From the NCBI GenBank assembly GCA_035501615.1, contig DATJVY010000053.1, positions 1 to 64,000 on the forward strand: a DNA stretch of 64,000 nt, written 5' to 3'. Positions within the stretch are counted from its first letter, which is position 1; each line of letters opens with the position of its first letter. Below are positions 12,798 through 20,803 of the stretch, piece by piece. The position numbers and the translations under genes are program-made. A model generated the notes under the pieces. That model saw only the letters and a list, made by a program, of their open reading frames with translations, made no database searches and had not been told where the DNA came from. This DNA is from RPRB01 sp035501615 (GTDB lineage: Bacteria; Myxococcota; Myxococcia; Myxococcales; Myxococcaceae).

Positions 12798-14101
12798 CCG
12801 ATGGACCCCGTCCTTCGAGCGGTGGGCCGGCTGCCGGCTCCGAGCAGCAGGCGGGCCACGAGGTCCACGTTGCGCTGGCTCGCCCCCGACACCTGCCGCA
12901 CCGAGTGGGCGGCGAGGGCCCCGAGGTTGGCGAGGACGTCGGGACGGCCGAGCAGCTCGGACAGCACCCGGTAGAGCTGCTCGGGGTCGGCGACCTGGAT
13001 GCCGCCCCGGCCGAGGAGCACCTGCACGCTGTCGCGGAAGTTCTCCATCCGGGGGCCGAAGAGCACCGGCCGGCCCTGCGCCGCCGGCTCGAGAATGTTC
13101 TGCCCGCCTCGGGGCGTGAAGCTCCCGCCCACGAACACGACGGTGGCCAGCCGGTAGGCGCGGGCGAGCTCGCCGATGGTGTCGAGCACCATCACCGGCG
13201 CCCCGGCCGGCCCCACCGTCCGGCGGCCCACCTCGACCCCGCGGGCCTGGGCGAGCGATTGCACGCGCGCCGAGCGATCCACGTACCTCGGGGCGAGCAC
13301 CAGGCGCAGCCCGGGGTGCGTCGCGCGGAGCCGTTCCCAGACCGAGAGGAGCAGCTCCTCCTCGCCCTCGTGGGTGCTCCCGCCCATCAGGACCAGCGCG
13401 TCCCCGGGCAGGCCGAGGGCCGTCCGCAGCGCATCGTCCTCGGTCGAGGGCACGGGCACCGACAGGCCGTCGAACTTGGTGTTCCCGGTCACCCACACCC
13501 GGTCGAGGGGGGCGCCCAGCGACAGCGCCCGCTCCGCCTCCTCGTCCTCCCGCATCAGGAGCAGGTCGAGCTCGGCGAGCGGATTGCCGAACAGCGTGAA
13601 CAGGGTCCGGTAGCCCCGCAGGCGGTCCGGCGAGAAGCGGCCGTTGGTGAGCACCACCCGGCTGCCGGCCCGGTGCGCGGCGTGGATGAGGTTCGGCCAG
13701 ATCTCCGCGTACTCGAGGACCAGGAGATCCGGACGCATCGCCCGGAGGGCCCGGCGGGTGGCCCCGGCCAGGTCCCAGGGTGCATACACGACGCCGTCCA
13801 CCTGCGAGCGGAGCCGCTGCTCGACCATCGTCCGCCCGGTGTCGGTGATGGTGGAGAGGACGATGCGGGCGTCGGGGAAGCGCTCCCGGAAGCGGCCGAT
13901 CATCGGCGCCAGGGCCTGGAGGTCGCCCGCGCTCGCCCCGTGGAGCCACACCCGCGGCCACCCTCCCTCGGGAAGCGTTCCGGACCGGTAGAACCCGAAG
14001 CGCTCGAGGAGCCCGGCCCGCGTCTTCCGCGCCAGGAGCAGCACCGGCGACAGCAGCAGGAACAAGAGCGTGCTCAGCGCGACGTAGAGCGCCCGTCTCA
14101 C
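12794..14101 (-). CDS. waaA: 3-deoxy-D-manno-octulosonic acid (Kdo) transferase
   Basis: A 435-aa GT30 enzyme that adds Kdo from CMP-Kdo to lipid IVA at the cytoplasmic face. A single N-terminal membrane anchor (about residues 4-22) is followed by RKTRAGLLERFGFY. WLHGASAGDLQALAP holds the catalytic region; most WaaA have H-A-x-S-x-G-E, so here Asp replaces the usual Glu in this motif (GASAGD). EYAEIWPNLI and VFVGGSFTPRGGQNILEPAA are family-typical. The GTG start overlaps the PHP gene stop as GTGA. The E-to-D change is worth noting but the rest of the protein is a full-length match. Confidence 0.92.
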   Translation of the reverse strand: MRRALYVALSTLLFLLLSPVLLLARKTRAGLLERFGFYRSGTLPEGGWPRVWLHGASAGDLQALAPMIGRFRERFPDARIVLSTITDTGRTMVEQRLRSQVDGVVYAPWDLAGATRRALRAMRPDLLVLEYAEIWPNLIHAAHRAGSRVVLTNGRFSPDRLRGYRTLFTLFGNPLAELDLLLMREDEEAERALSLGAPLDRVWVTGNTKFDGLSVPVPSTEDDALRTALGLPGDALVLMGGSTHEGEEELLLSVWERLRATHPGLRLVLAPRYVDRSARVQSLAQARGVEVGRRTVGPAGAPVMVLDTIGELARAYRLATVVFVGGSFTPRGGQNILEPAAQGRPVLFGPRMENFRDSVQVLLGRGGIQVADPEQLYRVLSELLGRPDVLANLGALAAHSVRQVSGASQRNVDLVARLLLGAGSRPTARRTGSIG

Positions 14102-15234
14102 GGCTCGGCCTTCACGAGAACGGGCTGCGCCAGCAGCCAGGGCCAGGAGGCCTCGCCGAGGCCCAGACCCGGGGTCTCCACCCGCACCTCCACCAGCACC
14201 TGCCCGGGAGCCTCCAGGCGGAGGTGGCTCGCGTCCACCATGCGCCCCGGCCCGTGGACCCGGACCTGGACGCCGGGGGGGCGCACCGCGGGGAGCCGGA
14301 CCTCGAGCACCTCGCCCACCCGGAACGTCCGTCGATCGGCGGGCAGCAAGGCGAAGCCCGCGGCCGGGGCCAGGGCGTCGACCGCGCAGTAGAAGCGGCC
14401 GGCGCGCAGCTCCTGGATGACCGCCTGCGCGCCCTCGGCCGGAGCCTCGGGGAGCGCGGTGATTCCGGCGAGGTGCAGCGACATCCAGCGAAGGGCCGAA
14501 GCGTAGCTCGGGTAGCCGTGCGCGTCCGGCCCGCAGAAGGCCAGCTTCGGCTCCGGCCCGTCGAGCGCGAGCATCCAGTCCTCCACCGGGCGCGCCTCGG
14601 CAAGGGCGTACACCAGCGCGCGGTCGGTGCTGACCAGCGCGGTCCCCAGGGCCGGAAGCAGGCGGGTCAGTGGATGCTGCCGCAGCCCTCCCCACGCCGA
14701 GTCGCCGCTCCAGACCTCCACCCCGCTCGCCAGCCTGGCCTGGGCGAGGTCGGTCCAGCCGCGCTGCGGGTGCAGGGGGTGGGCGAGGACGGCGATGCCC
14801 CCGAGCTCGAGCACCGTGCGGACCGGCGTCGAGACCTTCTCCGCGTCGGTGAGGGGGCGGCGGGTGCCCACGTCGGCCAGGTGGCCGAAGGGCGTGCTCG
14901 ACTCCTCGCCGGGGACGAGCAGCACCCCATCCTCGCGCGCCGGAGTGGGGAGCTCGGCGGGGTTGTGGTCGGTCAGCACGACGAAGTCGAGGCCCACGGA
15001 GCGGGCGGCGCGGGCCACGTCGGTCGGGCTGGCCCGCCCGTCGCTGCGCGTCGTGTGCACGTGCCACACCCCCCGCAGCTCCCGGGTGGCGGTCGGGGGG
15101 CCGAGCGGGAGCGGCCGCACCGCGGCGAGCAGCGCGAACCAGGCGAGGGTGAGCACCAGCAGCCCCAGTGCCCAGCGCAGCAGGCGGATCCACCCCGGCG
15201 TCCGTCTCCGGCGCCGGATGGGCCGGAGCACCAT
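14098..15234 (-). CDS. membrane-anchored PHP-domain metal-dependent phosphoesterase
   Basis: About 378 aa. An Arg-rich N-terminus (residues 4-20) is followed by one membrane helix (about 22-39), which by the positive-inside rule places the rest in the periplasm. The PHP domain carries the metal ligands: HVH at 58-60, D65, TDHN at 88-91, GEE at 109-111, then LAHP and CGPDAHG further on. The C-terminal 90 residues look like a beta-sandwich. It lies between msbA and waaA, so a role on lipid A or its precursors is a reasonable guess, but the substrate is unknown. The start may instead be GTG at 15249, which overlaps the msbA stop as GTGA. Confidence 0.8.
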   Translation of the reverse strand: MVLRPIRRRRRTPGWIRLLRWALGLLVLTLAWFALLAAVRPLPLGPPTATRELRGVWHVHTTRSDGRASPTDVARAARSVGLDFVVLTDHNPAELPTPAREDGVLLVPGEESSTPFGHLADVGTRRPLTDAEKVSTPVRTVLELGGIAVLAHPLHPQRGWTDLAQARLASGVEVWSGDSAWGGLRQHPLTRLLPALGTALVSTDRALVYALAEARPVEDWMLALDGPEPKLAFCGPDAHGYPSYASALRWMSLHLAGITALPEAPAEGAQAVIQELRAGRFYCAVDALAPAAGFALLPADRRTFRVGEVLEVRLPAVRPPGVQVRVHGPGRMVDASHLRLEAPGQVLVEVRVETPGLGLGEASWPWLLAQPVLVKAEP

Positions 15235-15245
15235 CGCAGGTCGCC

Positions 15246-17090
15246 TCACCGTGCGGTCCCCGTCGCGGCGGCGGGTGGATGCTGCAGCCCCCACGCCTCG
15301 GCGTACCAGCCGCCGCGGGCCAGGAGGTCCTCGTGCGTGCCCTCCTCCACCACCCGGCCTTCAAAGAGCACGTGGATGCGGTCCGCGCGGGCCACCGTCT
15401 GGAGCCGGTGGGCGATGACCAGCGCGGTCCTGCCCGGGAGCATCACGTCGAGCGCCTCCTGCACCTCGCGCTCACCCTCCGGATCCAGGTTGCTCGTCGC
15501 CTCGTCCAGGACCAGCAGCCGGGCGTCGCGGAGCACCGCGCGCGCGAGCGCGAGGCGCTGGCGCTGTCCGCCGCTGAGCCGGGCGCCGCGCTCGCCGAGG
15601 GGCGTGTCCCACTGCCGCGGCAGGCCCATGACGAACTCCTCGGCCCGGGCGGCTCGCAGTGCCGAGCGCAGCTCGCCGCCGGTCCCGTCCGGACGCGCGG
15701 CGAGGAGGTTCTCCCGCACCGTGCCGGAGAAGAGGAGGGGTTCCTGGGTCACCAGCGCCACCTGTGCACGGACCGAGGCCACGGTGCAGGCCTCGACGTC
15801 GACGCCGTCCCAGAGGAGGCGGCCCGACTCGGGGCGGAGGAAGCGGAGCAGGAGCGCGGCCACCGTGCTCTTCCCGCTGCCGCTCGGGCCGACCAGCGCG
15901 GTGATCTTCCCCACCGGGATCTCCAGCTCCAGGCGGTGGAGCGCCGGCCGGTCTCCGTAGGAGAAGCTCACCGCCTCCAGGTGCGCCGCGCGCGCGAGGC
16001 GCGGCGCGGGCTTGCTGCCCGGAGCGTCGACCACGACCGGCGGGGTCTCCAGCACCTCGAGGAGCCGCTCCGCCGCCGCCGCTCCCTGCGTCGCGAACTG
16101 CGAGGCCCGTCCCAGCTCCTTCGCCGGCTGGTAGAGGAGGATGAGCGCGGCGAGGAAGGAGAGCAGCCGCTCCGAGGCCACCTCCATCGCGCCGCCGGCC
16201 CAGACCAGCACCGCCGCCACCGCCAGCGCGGCGAGCACCTCCGTCAGCGCGGGGACCGCCGCCCGGGCCCAGGCCGCACGGGCCAGCGTCGAGGCATGGG
16301 CCTCGGCGCGGGCGGAGAACCGTCCGGCCTCGGCCTCCTCGACCCCGTAGGCCTGCACGGTGCGGATCGCCTCCAGCGCCTCGCGCAGCTGACCGGCCAT
16401 GCCCCCCAGCCGGGCCTGGCCCTCGCGGGTGCGGCGGAGGACCGAGCGGGTGAGGCGCGCCACCGGGAGTCCGGCCAGCGGAACCACGGCCAGGGCCACC
16501 AGCGCCAGCCGCCAGTCGAGCGCCACCGCCACCCCGGCGAGGACGAGGACCTGGAGCCCGTCCCGGATCCACGAGCCCACCGCGTAGATGGCGGCGGTCT
16601 CCACGGCGCTCACGTCCGCGCCGAAGCGAGACAGGAGGTCACCGCTCATCCTCCGGGCGAGCTGCACCGGCGACTGCCGCAGCAGCGCGTCGAGGATCGC
16701 CCGGCGGAGCCAGGCCACCGTCCGCTGCCCGAACTGTCCGGTCCAGGTGAACTGCGCGGCGTAGGCGACGCCCTTCACCAGCGCCACGCCCACCAGCACC
16801 AGCGGCAGCACGAGCAGGATGCGCTCCCGTCCGGCGGCCTCGAGGGCCGGGGCCCAGCTCGCCACCCGCCCGAGCGCCGAGGCCCCTCCGGTCAGCAGGT
16901 AGCGGAGCGCCGGCCCGACCAGGAAGGCGTAGAGGCCGGTGGCCAGGGCCAGCACGCCCATCGCAGCGGTGGCGAGCACCAGCCGTCCCAGATGCGGCCG
17001 CGCGTAGGGAACGAGCCTCCACAGGGCACGCCACCCCGAGCGGCGGCCGGTGTTGTCCGCGGTGGTCACCTGGGAACGGAGGTGTACCAT
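15246..17090 (-). CDS. msbA: lipid A export ABC transporter (MsbA-type)
   Basis: A 614-aa half-transporter: six membrane helices in about residues 25-320, then an ABC ATPase. Walker A is VGPSGSGKSTVAALLL, the signature is LSGGQRQRLALARAV, Walker B is LLVLDEATSNLD, and the switch His is in ALVIAHRLQTV. It would flip Kdo-lipid A or other lipids across the inner membrane as a homodimer. The ATG at 17090 has a clear GGAGG 4 nt upstream, so the longer open frame is not used. It heads the waaA-lpxK-hldE operon and is divergent from lpxB with only 17 nt between start codons. Homologues exporting other lipids look similar; the operon argues for lipid A. Confidence 0.88.
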   Translation of the reverse strand: MVHLRSQVTTADNTGRRSGWRALWRLVPYARPHLGRLVLATAAMGVLALATGLYAFLVGPALRYLLTGGASALGRVASWAPALEAAGRERILLVLPLVLVGVALVKGVAYAAQFTWTGQFGQRTVAWLRRAILDALLRQSPVQLARRMSGDLLSRFGADVSAVETAAIYAVGSWIRDGLQVLVLAGVAVALDWRLALVALAVVPLAGLPVARLTRSVLRRTREGQARLGGMAGQLREALEAIRTVQAYGVEEAEAGRFSARAEAHASTLARAAWARAAVPALTEVLAALAVAAVLVWAGGAMEVASERLLSFLAALILLYQPAKELGRASQFATQGAAAAERLLEVLETPPVVVDAPGSKPAPRLARAAHLEAVSFSYGDRPALHRLELEIPVGKITALVGPSGSGKSTVAALLLRFLRPESGRLLWDGVDVEACTVASVRAQVALVTQEPLLFSGTVRENLLAARPDGTGGELRSALRAARAEEFVMGLPRQWDTPLGERGARLSGGQRQRLALARAVLRDARLLVLDEATSNLDPEGEREVQEALDVMLPGRTALVIAHRLQTVARADRIHVLFEGRVVEEGTHEDLLARGGWYAEAWGLQHPPAAATGTAR

Positions 17091-17107
17091 CCTGCCTCCG
17101 AGCGTCC

Positions 17108-18277
17108 ATGGCGAACGGCGAGCTGATGGTGGTGGCGGGCGAAGCCTCGGGGGACCTTCACGCCGCGGACGTGCTGGCCGCGCTCCGCCGCCGCCGCCCG
17201 GGCCTTCGTGCCTTCGGCATGGGAGGGCCGAAGCTGAAGGCCGCCGGACTGGAGCGGCTCTTCGACGCAAGGGAGATCTCGGTGATGGGCATCGCCGAGG
17301 TGTGGCCCCGGCTTCCGCGCATCTGGCGGGTGTTCCGCTCCCTGGTTCGCGCCGCTCGCGAGCGCCGCCCCGCGGCCGCCCTCCTGGTGGACGTCCCGGA
17401 CTTCAACCTGCGGCTCGCGCGGAAGCTCCGCGGCCTGGGCATCCCGGTCGTGTACTACGTGAGCCCCACCGTCTGGGCCTGGCGCCGCTACCGGGTCCGG
17501 CAGATCGCCCGGAACGTGGACCGGATGCTCTGCATCCTCCCGTTCGAGGAGGAGTTCTACCGGGAGCACGGCGTGCGGGCGCGCTACGTGGGCAATCCGG
17601 TGGTGGAGCAGGTTCCGCCGCCCGGTCCACCGGAGGGATTCCGCCGCGCGCTGGGCCTCGATGCGTCGCGGCTGACCCTGGCGCTCCTCCCCGGGAGCCG
17701 CGCCTCCGAGCTGCACCGCGTCCTCCCGACGATGGTGGAGAGCGCCGCCCTCCTCCGGAGCGAGCGCCCGGAGATCCAGATCGTCGTGCCGGTCGCTCCC
17801 GGCCTGGACCGGGCTGCGGTGGAGCGGGAGTTCGCGGCGAAGGGCCTCCGCCCCGTCCTCGTCGACGGCCGGGCGGCCGAGGTGGTGGGCGCCGCGGACG
17901 TGGCGGTCGTCGCCTCCGGCACCGCCACGCTCGAGACCGCGCTGATGCTCCGCCCCATGGTGGTGGTGTACCGGATGTCGGCCATCAGCTGGGCCATCGG
18001 GAGGCTCCTGGTGAAGGTCGCCTTCGTCAGCCTGGTCAACCTCCTGAGCCGCCGGCGTCTGGTGCCCGAGCTGCTCCAGGGCGATCTCCGCCCCGAGGCG
18101 GTGGCGGCAGAGGTCCGGCGGCTCTGGGCTCCGGGAGACGCGCGCTCGGAGCAGCTCGCGGGCCTCCGGGCGATCCGGGCTCAGCTCGGCAGCGGGCCCA
18201 CCGCCTCGCGCGTGGCCGATGAGGTGCTGGAGGTGCTCGAGCAGCATGCTAAGGAGCCAGGCGCCATCGCCCGATGA
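17108..18277 (+). CDS. lpxB: lipid-A-disaccharide synthase
   Basis: A 389-aa GT19 enzyme that condenses UDP-2,3-diacylglucosamine with lipid X, releasing UDP. VVAGEASGDLHAADVL is the conserved N-terminal motif. FGMGGPKLKAAG, YYVSPTVWAWRRYR, LPFEEEFY and YVGNPVVEQV follow, and ALLPGSRASELHRVLP marks the UDP-binding lobe. VVASGTATLETALM is near the C-terminus. The first ATG gives the normal distance to GEASGD. It starts the plus-strand unit lpxB-glycosyltransferase-marC; its stop overlaps the next ATG (ATGA). Confidence 0.96.
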   Translation: MANGELMVVAGEASGDLHAADVLAALRRRRPGLRAFGMGGPKLKAAGLERLFDAREISVMGIAEVWPRLPRIWRVFRSLVRAARERRPAAALLVDVPDFNLRLARKLRGLGIPVVYYVSPTVWAWRRYRVRQIARNVDRMLCILPFEEEFYREHGVRARYVGNPVVEQVPPPGPPEGFRRALGLDASRLTLALLPGSRASELHRVLPTMVESAALLRSERPEIQIVVPVAPGLDRAAVEREFAAKGLRPVLVDGRAAEVVGAADVAVVASGTATLETALMLRPMVVVYRMSAISWAIGRLLVKVAFVSLVNLLSRRRLVPELLQGDLRPEAVAAEVRRLWAPGDARSEQLAGLRAIRAQLGSGPTASRVADEVLEVLEQHAKEPGAIAR

Positions 18278-18969
18278 ATCCAGCCCTGATCTGCATTCCC
18301 ACCTACAACGAGCGCGACAACGTCGAGTCCATCGTCCGCGCGGCGCTGGCCGCCGACCCGCGGGTGGACGTGCTGGTGGTCGACGACGGCAGCCCGGACG
18401 GCACGGGCGCGCTCGCCGATGCGCTCGCGAGGGAGTCCAGCCGGGTCCACGTGCTCCACCGCGCCGGGAAGGCCGGCCTGGGTAAGGCCTACCTCGCCGC
18501 CTTCGAGTGGGCCCTCCAGCGGGGCTACGCCTACGTCCTGGAGATGGACGCCGACTGGAGCCACGATCCGAAGTACCTCCCCACGCTGCTCGACCGCGCC
18601 GCCTCCGACGCCGACCTGGTCCTCGGCTCGCGCTGGGTGCAGGGCGGCGGGACCCGGAACTGGGGCCTCGGACGGCGGCTGATCAGTCGCGGCGGCTCGT
18701 TCTACGCTCGCACCATCCTCGGGCTCGGCATCCGCGACCTCACCGGGGGCTTCAAGTGCTTCCGCGCCGACGTGCTGCGGGCGATCGACCTGCCCACCGT
18801 GACCAGCACCGGCTATGGCTTCCAGATCGAGCTGACCTACCGTGCCATCCGCCGTGGGTTCCGCGTGGTCGAGGTGCCCATCGTGTTCGAGGACCGGCGG
18901 GTGGGACAGTCCAAGATGTCGCGCGCCATCGTCCTCGAGGCCCTGGCCATGGTGTGGAAGATCCGGTGA
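18274..18969 (+). CDS. polyprenol-phosphate sugar synthase (DPM1-like GT2)
   Basis: A 231-aa GT2 enzyme resembling dolichol/polyprenol monophosphomannose synthases. CIPTYNERDNVESIV opens the GT-A fold. VVDDGSPDGTG binds the nucleotide. EMDADWSHDPKYLP carries the DxD-like metal site. GSRWVQGGG, GGFKCFRADVL and FEDRRVGQSKMS are typical of this family. No membrane helix is seen, so it would act at the inner leaflet on a polyprenyl phosphate. It overlaps lpxB and marC by 4 nt each. Mannose is the usual donor but is not proven here. Confidence 0.85.
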   Translation: MNPALICIPTYNERDNVESIVRAALAADPRVDVLVVDDGSPDGTGALADALARESSRVHVLHRAGKAGLGKAYLAAFEWALQRGYAYVLEMDADWSHDPKYLPTLLDRAASDADLVLGSRWVQGGGTRNWGLGRRLISRGGSFYARTILGLGIRDLTGGFKCFRADVLRAIDLPTVTSTGYGFQIELTYRAIRRGFRVVEVPIVFEDRRVGQSKMSRAIVLEALAMVWKIR

Positions 18970-19610
18970 GCGAGGCGATCTCCTCGGCGCTGGTCTCGCT
19001 CTCGGCGGTCTTCTTCGTCGTGGACCCGGTGGGCGTGGTGCCGATCTTCATCGCCATGACGCACGGGGACTCGGCGGAGAAGATCCGCGACACCGCTCGC
19101 CGGGCGTCGCTGGTCGCCGCGGGCCTCCTGATCTTCTTCGCCCTCTTCGGGACCTTCCTCTTCAAGGTGGTGGGGGTGAGCCTCGCGGCCTTCCGCGTGG
19201 CGGGCGGCATCGTGCTCCTGATCACCGCGCTGGACATGCTCCGGGCCCGGCAGTCCGAGACCCGCACCTCGCCGGAGGAGGCGCAGGAGGCCACCGACAA
19301 GGAGGACGTCGCCATCGTGCCGCTGGCCATCCCGCTCCTGGCGGGACCGGGGGCGATCGCCACGGTCATGGTCCTGATGTCGCGGGGTGGAGGCTGGCTC
19401 GCGACGGGGGCGGTGGTGCTGAGCGTGCTCCTGACGATGGCCGTCACCTTCTTCCTGCTCCGCGGCGCCGCGCTGGTCCAGCGCGTACTCGGCCAGTCGG
19501 GGGTGGCCATCGTCCAGCGGGTCATGGGGCTGCTGCTCGCCGCCATCGCCGTTCAGTTCATCGCCGAGGGGGGCCGGCAGCTGGTGGGGATGCCGCCGCT
19601 CCCCGGCTAG
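18966..19610 (+). CDS. MarC/UPF0056 family membrane protein
   Basis: A 214-aa inner-membrane protein with about six helices. FFVVDPVGVVPIFIAMT at the N-terminus and VPLAIPLLAGPGAIATVMVL in the middle are the two conserved MarC repeats. The function of the family is unknown; it was originally linked, wrongly, to multiple antibiotic resistance. The GTG start overlaps the preceding stop as GTGA. The longer open frame upstream is a shadow of the glycosyltransferase. It ends 3 nt from the convergent DUF4142 gene. Confidence 0.88.
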   Translation: MSEAISSALVSLSAVFFVVDPVGVVPIFIAMTHGDSAEKIRDTARRASLVAAGLLIFFALFGTFLFKVVGVSLAAFRVAGGIVLLITALDMLRARQSETRTSPEEAQEATDKEDVAIVPLAIPLLAGPGAIATVMVLMSRGGGWLATGAVVLSVLLTMAVTFFLLRGAALVQRVLGQSGVAIVQRVMGLLLAAIAVQFIAEGGRQLVGMPPLPG

Positions 19611-19613
19611 CGA

Positions 19614-20291
19614 TCAGGCGCTGCCGAGCTTCCGGAGGAGGTCGGCGGCGGTCTTTCCGTGCGCGGCGACTTCCAGGCGAACGTGGTGGAGGAGCTCCTG
19701 GAGGCTCCCGTCGGTGACCTGCTCCTCGAGGGTCTGCACCTCGCTCAGGACCCGGGCATGGTCGTCCACCATGACCTGCAGGTAGGCCCGGTCGAAGTCC
19801 GCGCCGGAGAGCGACCGGAGCCTGCGACCCGTGGCCTCGCGCCTCGCCATCGCTTCCTGACGCTCGGGGGTCTCGGGGAGCGGCGGAATGGCGAGGTGGT
19901 TCTTCCTGGCCCAGCCCTGCGCGGCGCGATCGAGCTCGGTGTGGGCCTGGACCACGTGCCGGGCGTAGCTCCGCACGGCGTCGCTCCGGGCCCGCTGCTC
20001 GGCGAGCGTCCCCAGCTCGATCTCGGCCGCGTTCGCCGCGTGGAGCTCGGCGAGCACCATCTCCGGCGCGGGCGTGGTCCCGAGCGCGCTCGACACCGGC
20101 GGTGGAAGCTGCGGGCCCTCGGGGGTCACGTCAGAGGGCGCGTGCAGGCCGCTCTTCCCCGGGGGCGCGGTCGTGCTCCCGGTGCTCCACCCCTGCGGGT
20201 TCACCTTCTCGGTGCCGGCGCGGTTGGTCTGGGCGAGCGACGCCCCCGCGAGGAGGACGGCGGCGGCGAGCAAGATGCGATGTGAACGCAT
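19614..20291 (-). CDS. secreted DUF4142 protein
   Basis: 225 aa with a signal peptide (MRSHRILLAAAVLLAGASLA, residues 1-20) and a low-complexity linker. The DUF4142 helical domain covers about residues 75-225. ELHAANAAEIELGTLAEQR and DFDRAYLQVMVDDHARVLSE are the hallmark helices of this predicted ferritin-like fold. It is a predicted periplasmic protein of unknown role. The ATG at 20291 has AAGGGAG about 10 nt upstream; ATG at 20312 is an alternative. It is separated from the zinc-ribbon gene upstream by 167 nt containing a strong hairpin, so it probably has its own promoter. Confidence 0.8.
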   Translation of the reverse strand: MRSHRILLAAAVLLAGASLAQTNRAGTEKVNPQGWSTGSTTAPPGKSGLHAPSDVTPEGPQLPPPVSSALGTTPAPEMVLAELHAANAAEIELGTLAEQRARSDAVRSYARHVVQAHTELDRAAQGWARKNHLAIPPLPETPERQEAMARREATGRRLRSLSGADFDRAYLQVMVDDHARVLSEVQTLEEQVTDGSLQELLHHVRLEVAAHGKTAADLLRKLGSA

Positions 20292-20396
20292 GGCGAGGGT
20301 GCTCCCTTCCATGGGAGGGTGGGGCCTCGCTCGCTCGCGGGCTCCGGGCGTGGTGCCGGCCCGCCGATGCGAGCGAACGACCGACGACATTCCGGG

Positions 20397-20413
20397 CCCG
20401 GGCACCGCCCGGG
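20397..20413 (-). terminator. GC-rich hairpin, possible terminator of the lpx operon
   Basis: A perfect 7-bp stem, CCCGGGC/GCCCGGG, with a 3-nt loop lies 45 nt past the stop of the zinc-ribbon gene, the last member of the long minus-strand operon. No U-tract follows, so intrinsic termination is uncertain. The rest of this 167-nt gap shows nothing else clear. Confidence 0.35.
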
Positions 20414-20458
20414 AGTGAACGGACGAGGGGCGGGACGATGCCACCGGCAGGACGCCGT

Positions 20459-20803
20459 TCAGCGTCGGGGAGTGTGGCTCGCCGGCGTCCTCTCCGCGCG
20501 GTCTCCGCAGCGGGGACAGGCCTGCAGCTTCCTCAGCGTACCGAACCAGCGGTCCGACGGGGCAGTGCGGAGCACCTGCCAGACCGCCCGCGTTCCGCAG
20601 CGGGGGCAGCGGACCGCGCGACCGAAGACGACCAGCCCCACCACCGCGAGCCCGAGGGACAGAAGCCCGACCAGGAGCTCCTCCACGCCCAGCCACTCCG
20701 AGACGGTGTCGGTGAAGGCGATTGGCAGCAGACAGGCGACGGTGAGCGCGGCCGCGGCGTAGAAGCGCGCTTCCTGGCGGGTGCGCTGGAGCCAGGTGCT
20801 CAC
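20459..20803 (-). CDS. small membrane protein with zinc ribbon
   Basis: A 114-aa protein with two hydrophobic segments (about residues 15-32 and 41-62), followed by VRCPRCGTRAVW and then ACPRCGDRA. These two CPRCG knuckles form a probable zinc ribbon on the cytoplasmic side. I do not recognise a named family. The GTG start overlaps the lpxI stop (GTGA), so it is translated with the lipid A genes, which hints at an envelope-linked or regulatory role. It is the last gene of the run from skp. Confidence 0.65.
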   Translation of the reverse strand: MSTWLQRTRQEARFYAAAALTVACLLPIAFTDTVSEWLGVEELLVGLLSLGLAVVGLVVFGRAVRCPRCGTRAVWQVLRTAPSDRWFGTLRKLQACPRCGDRAERTPASHTPRR

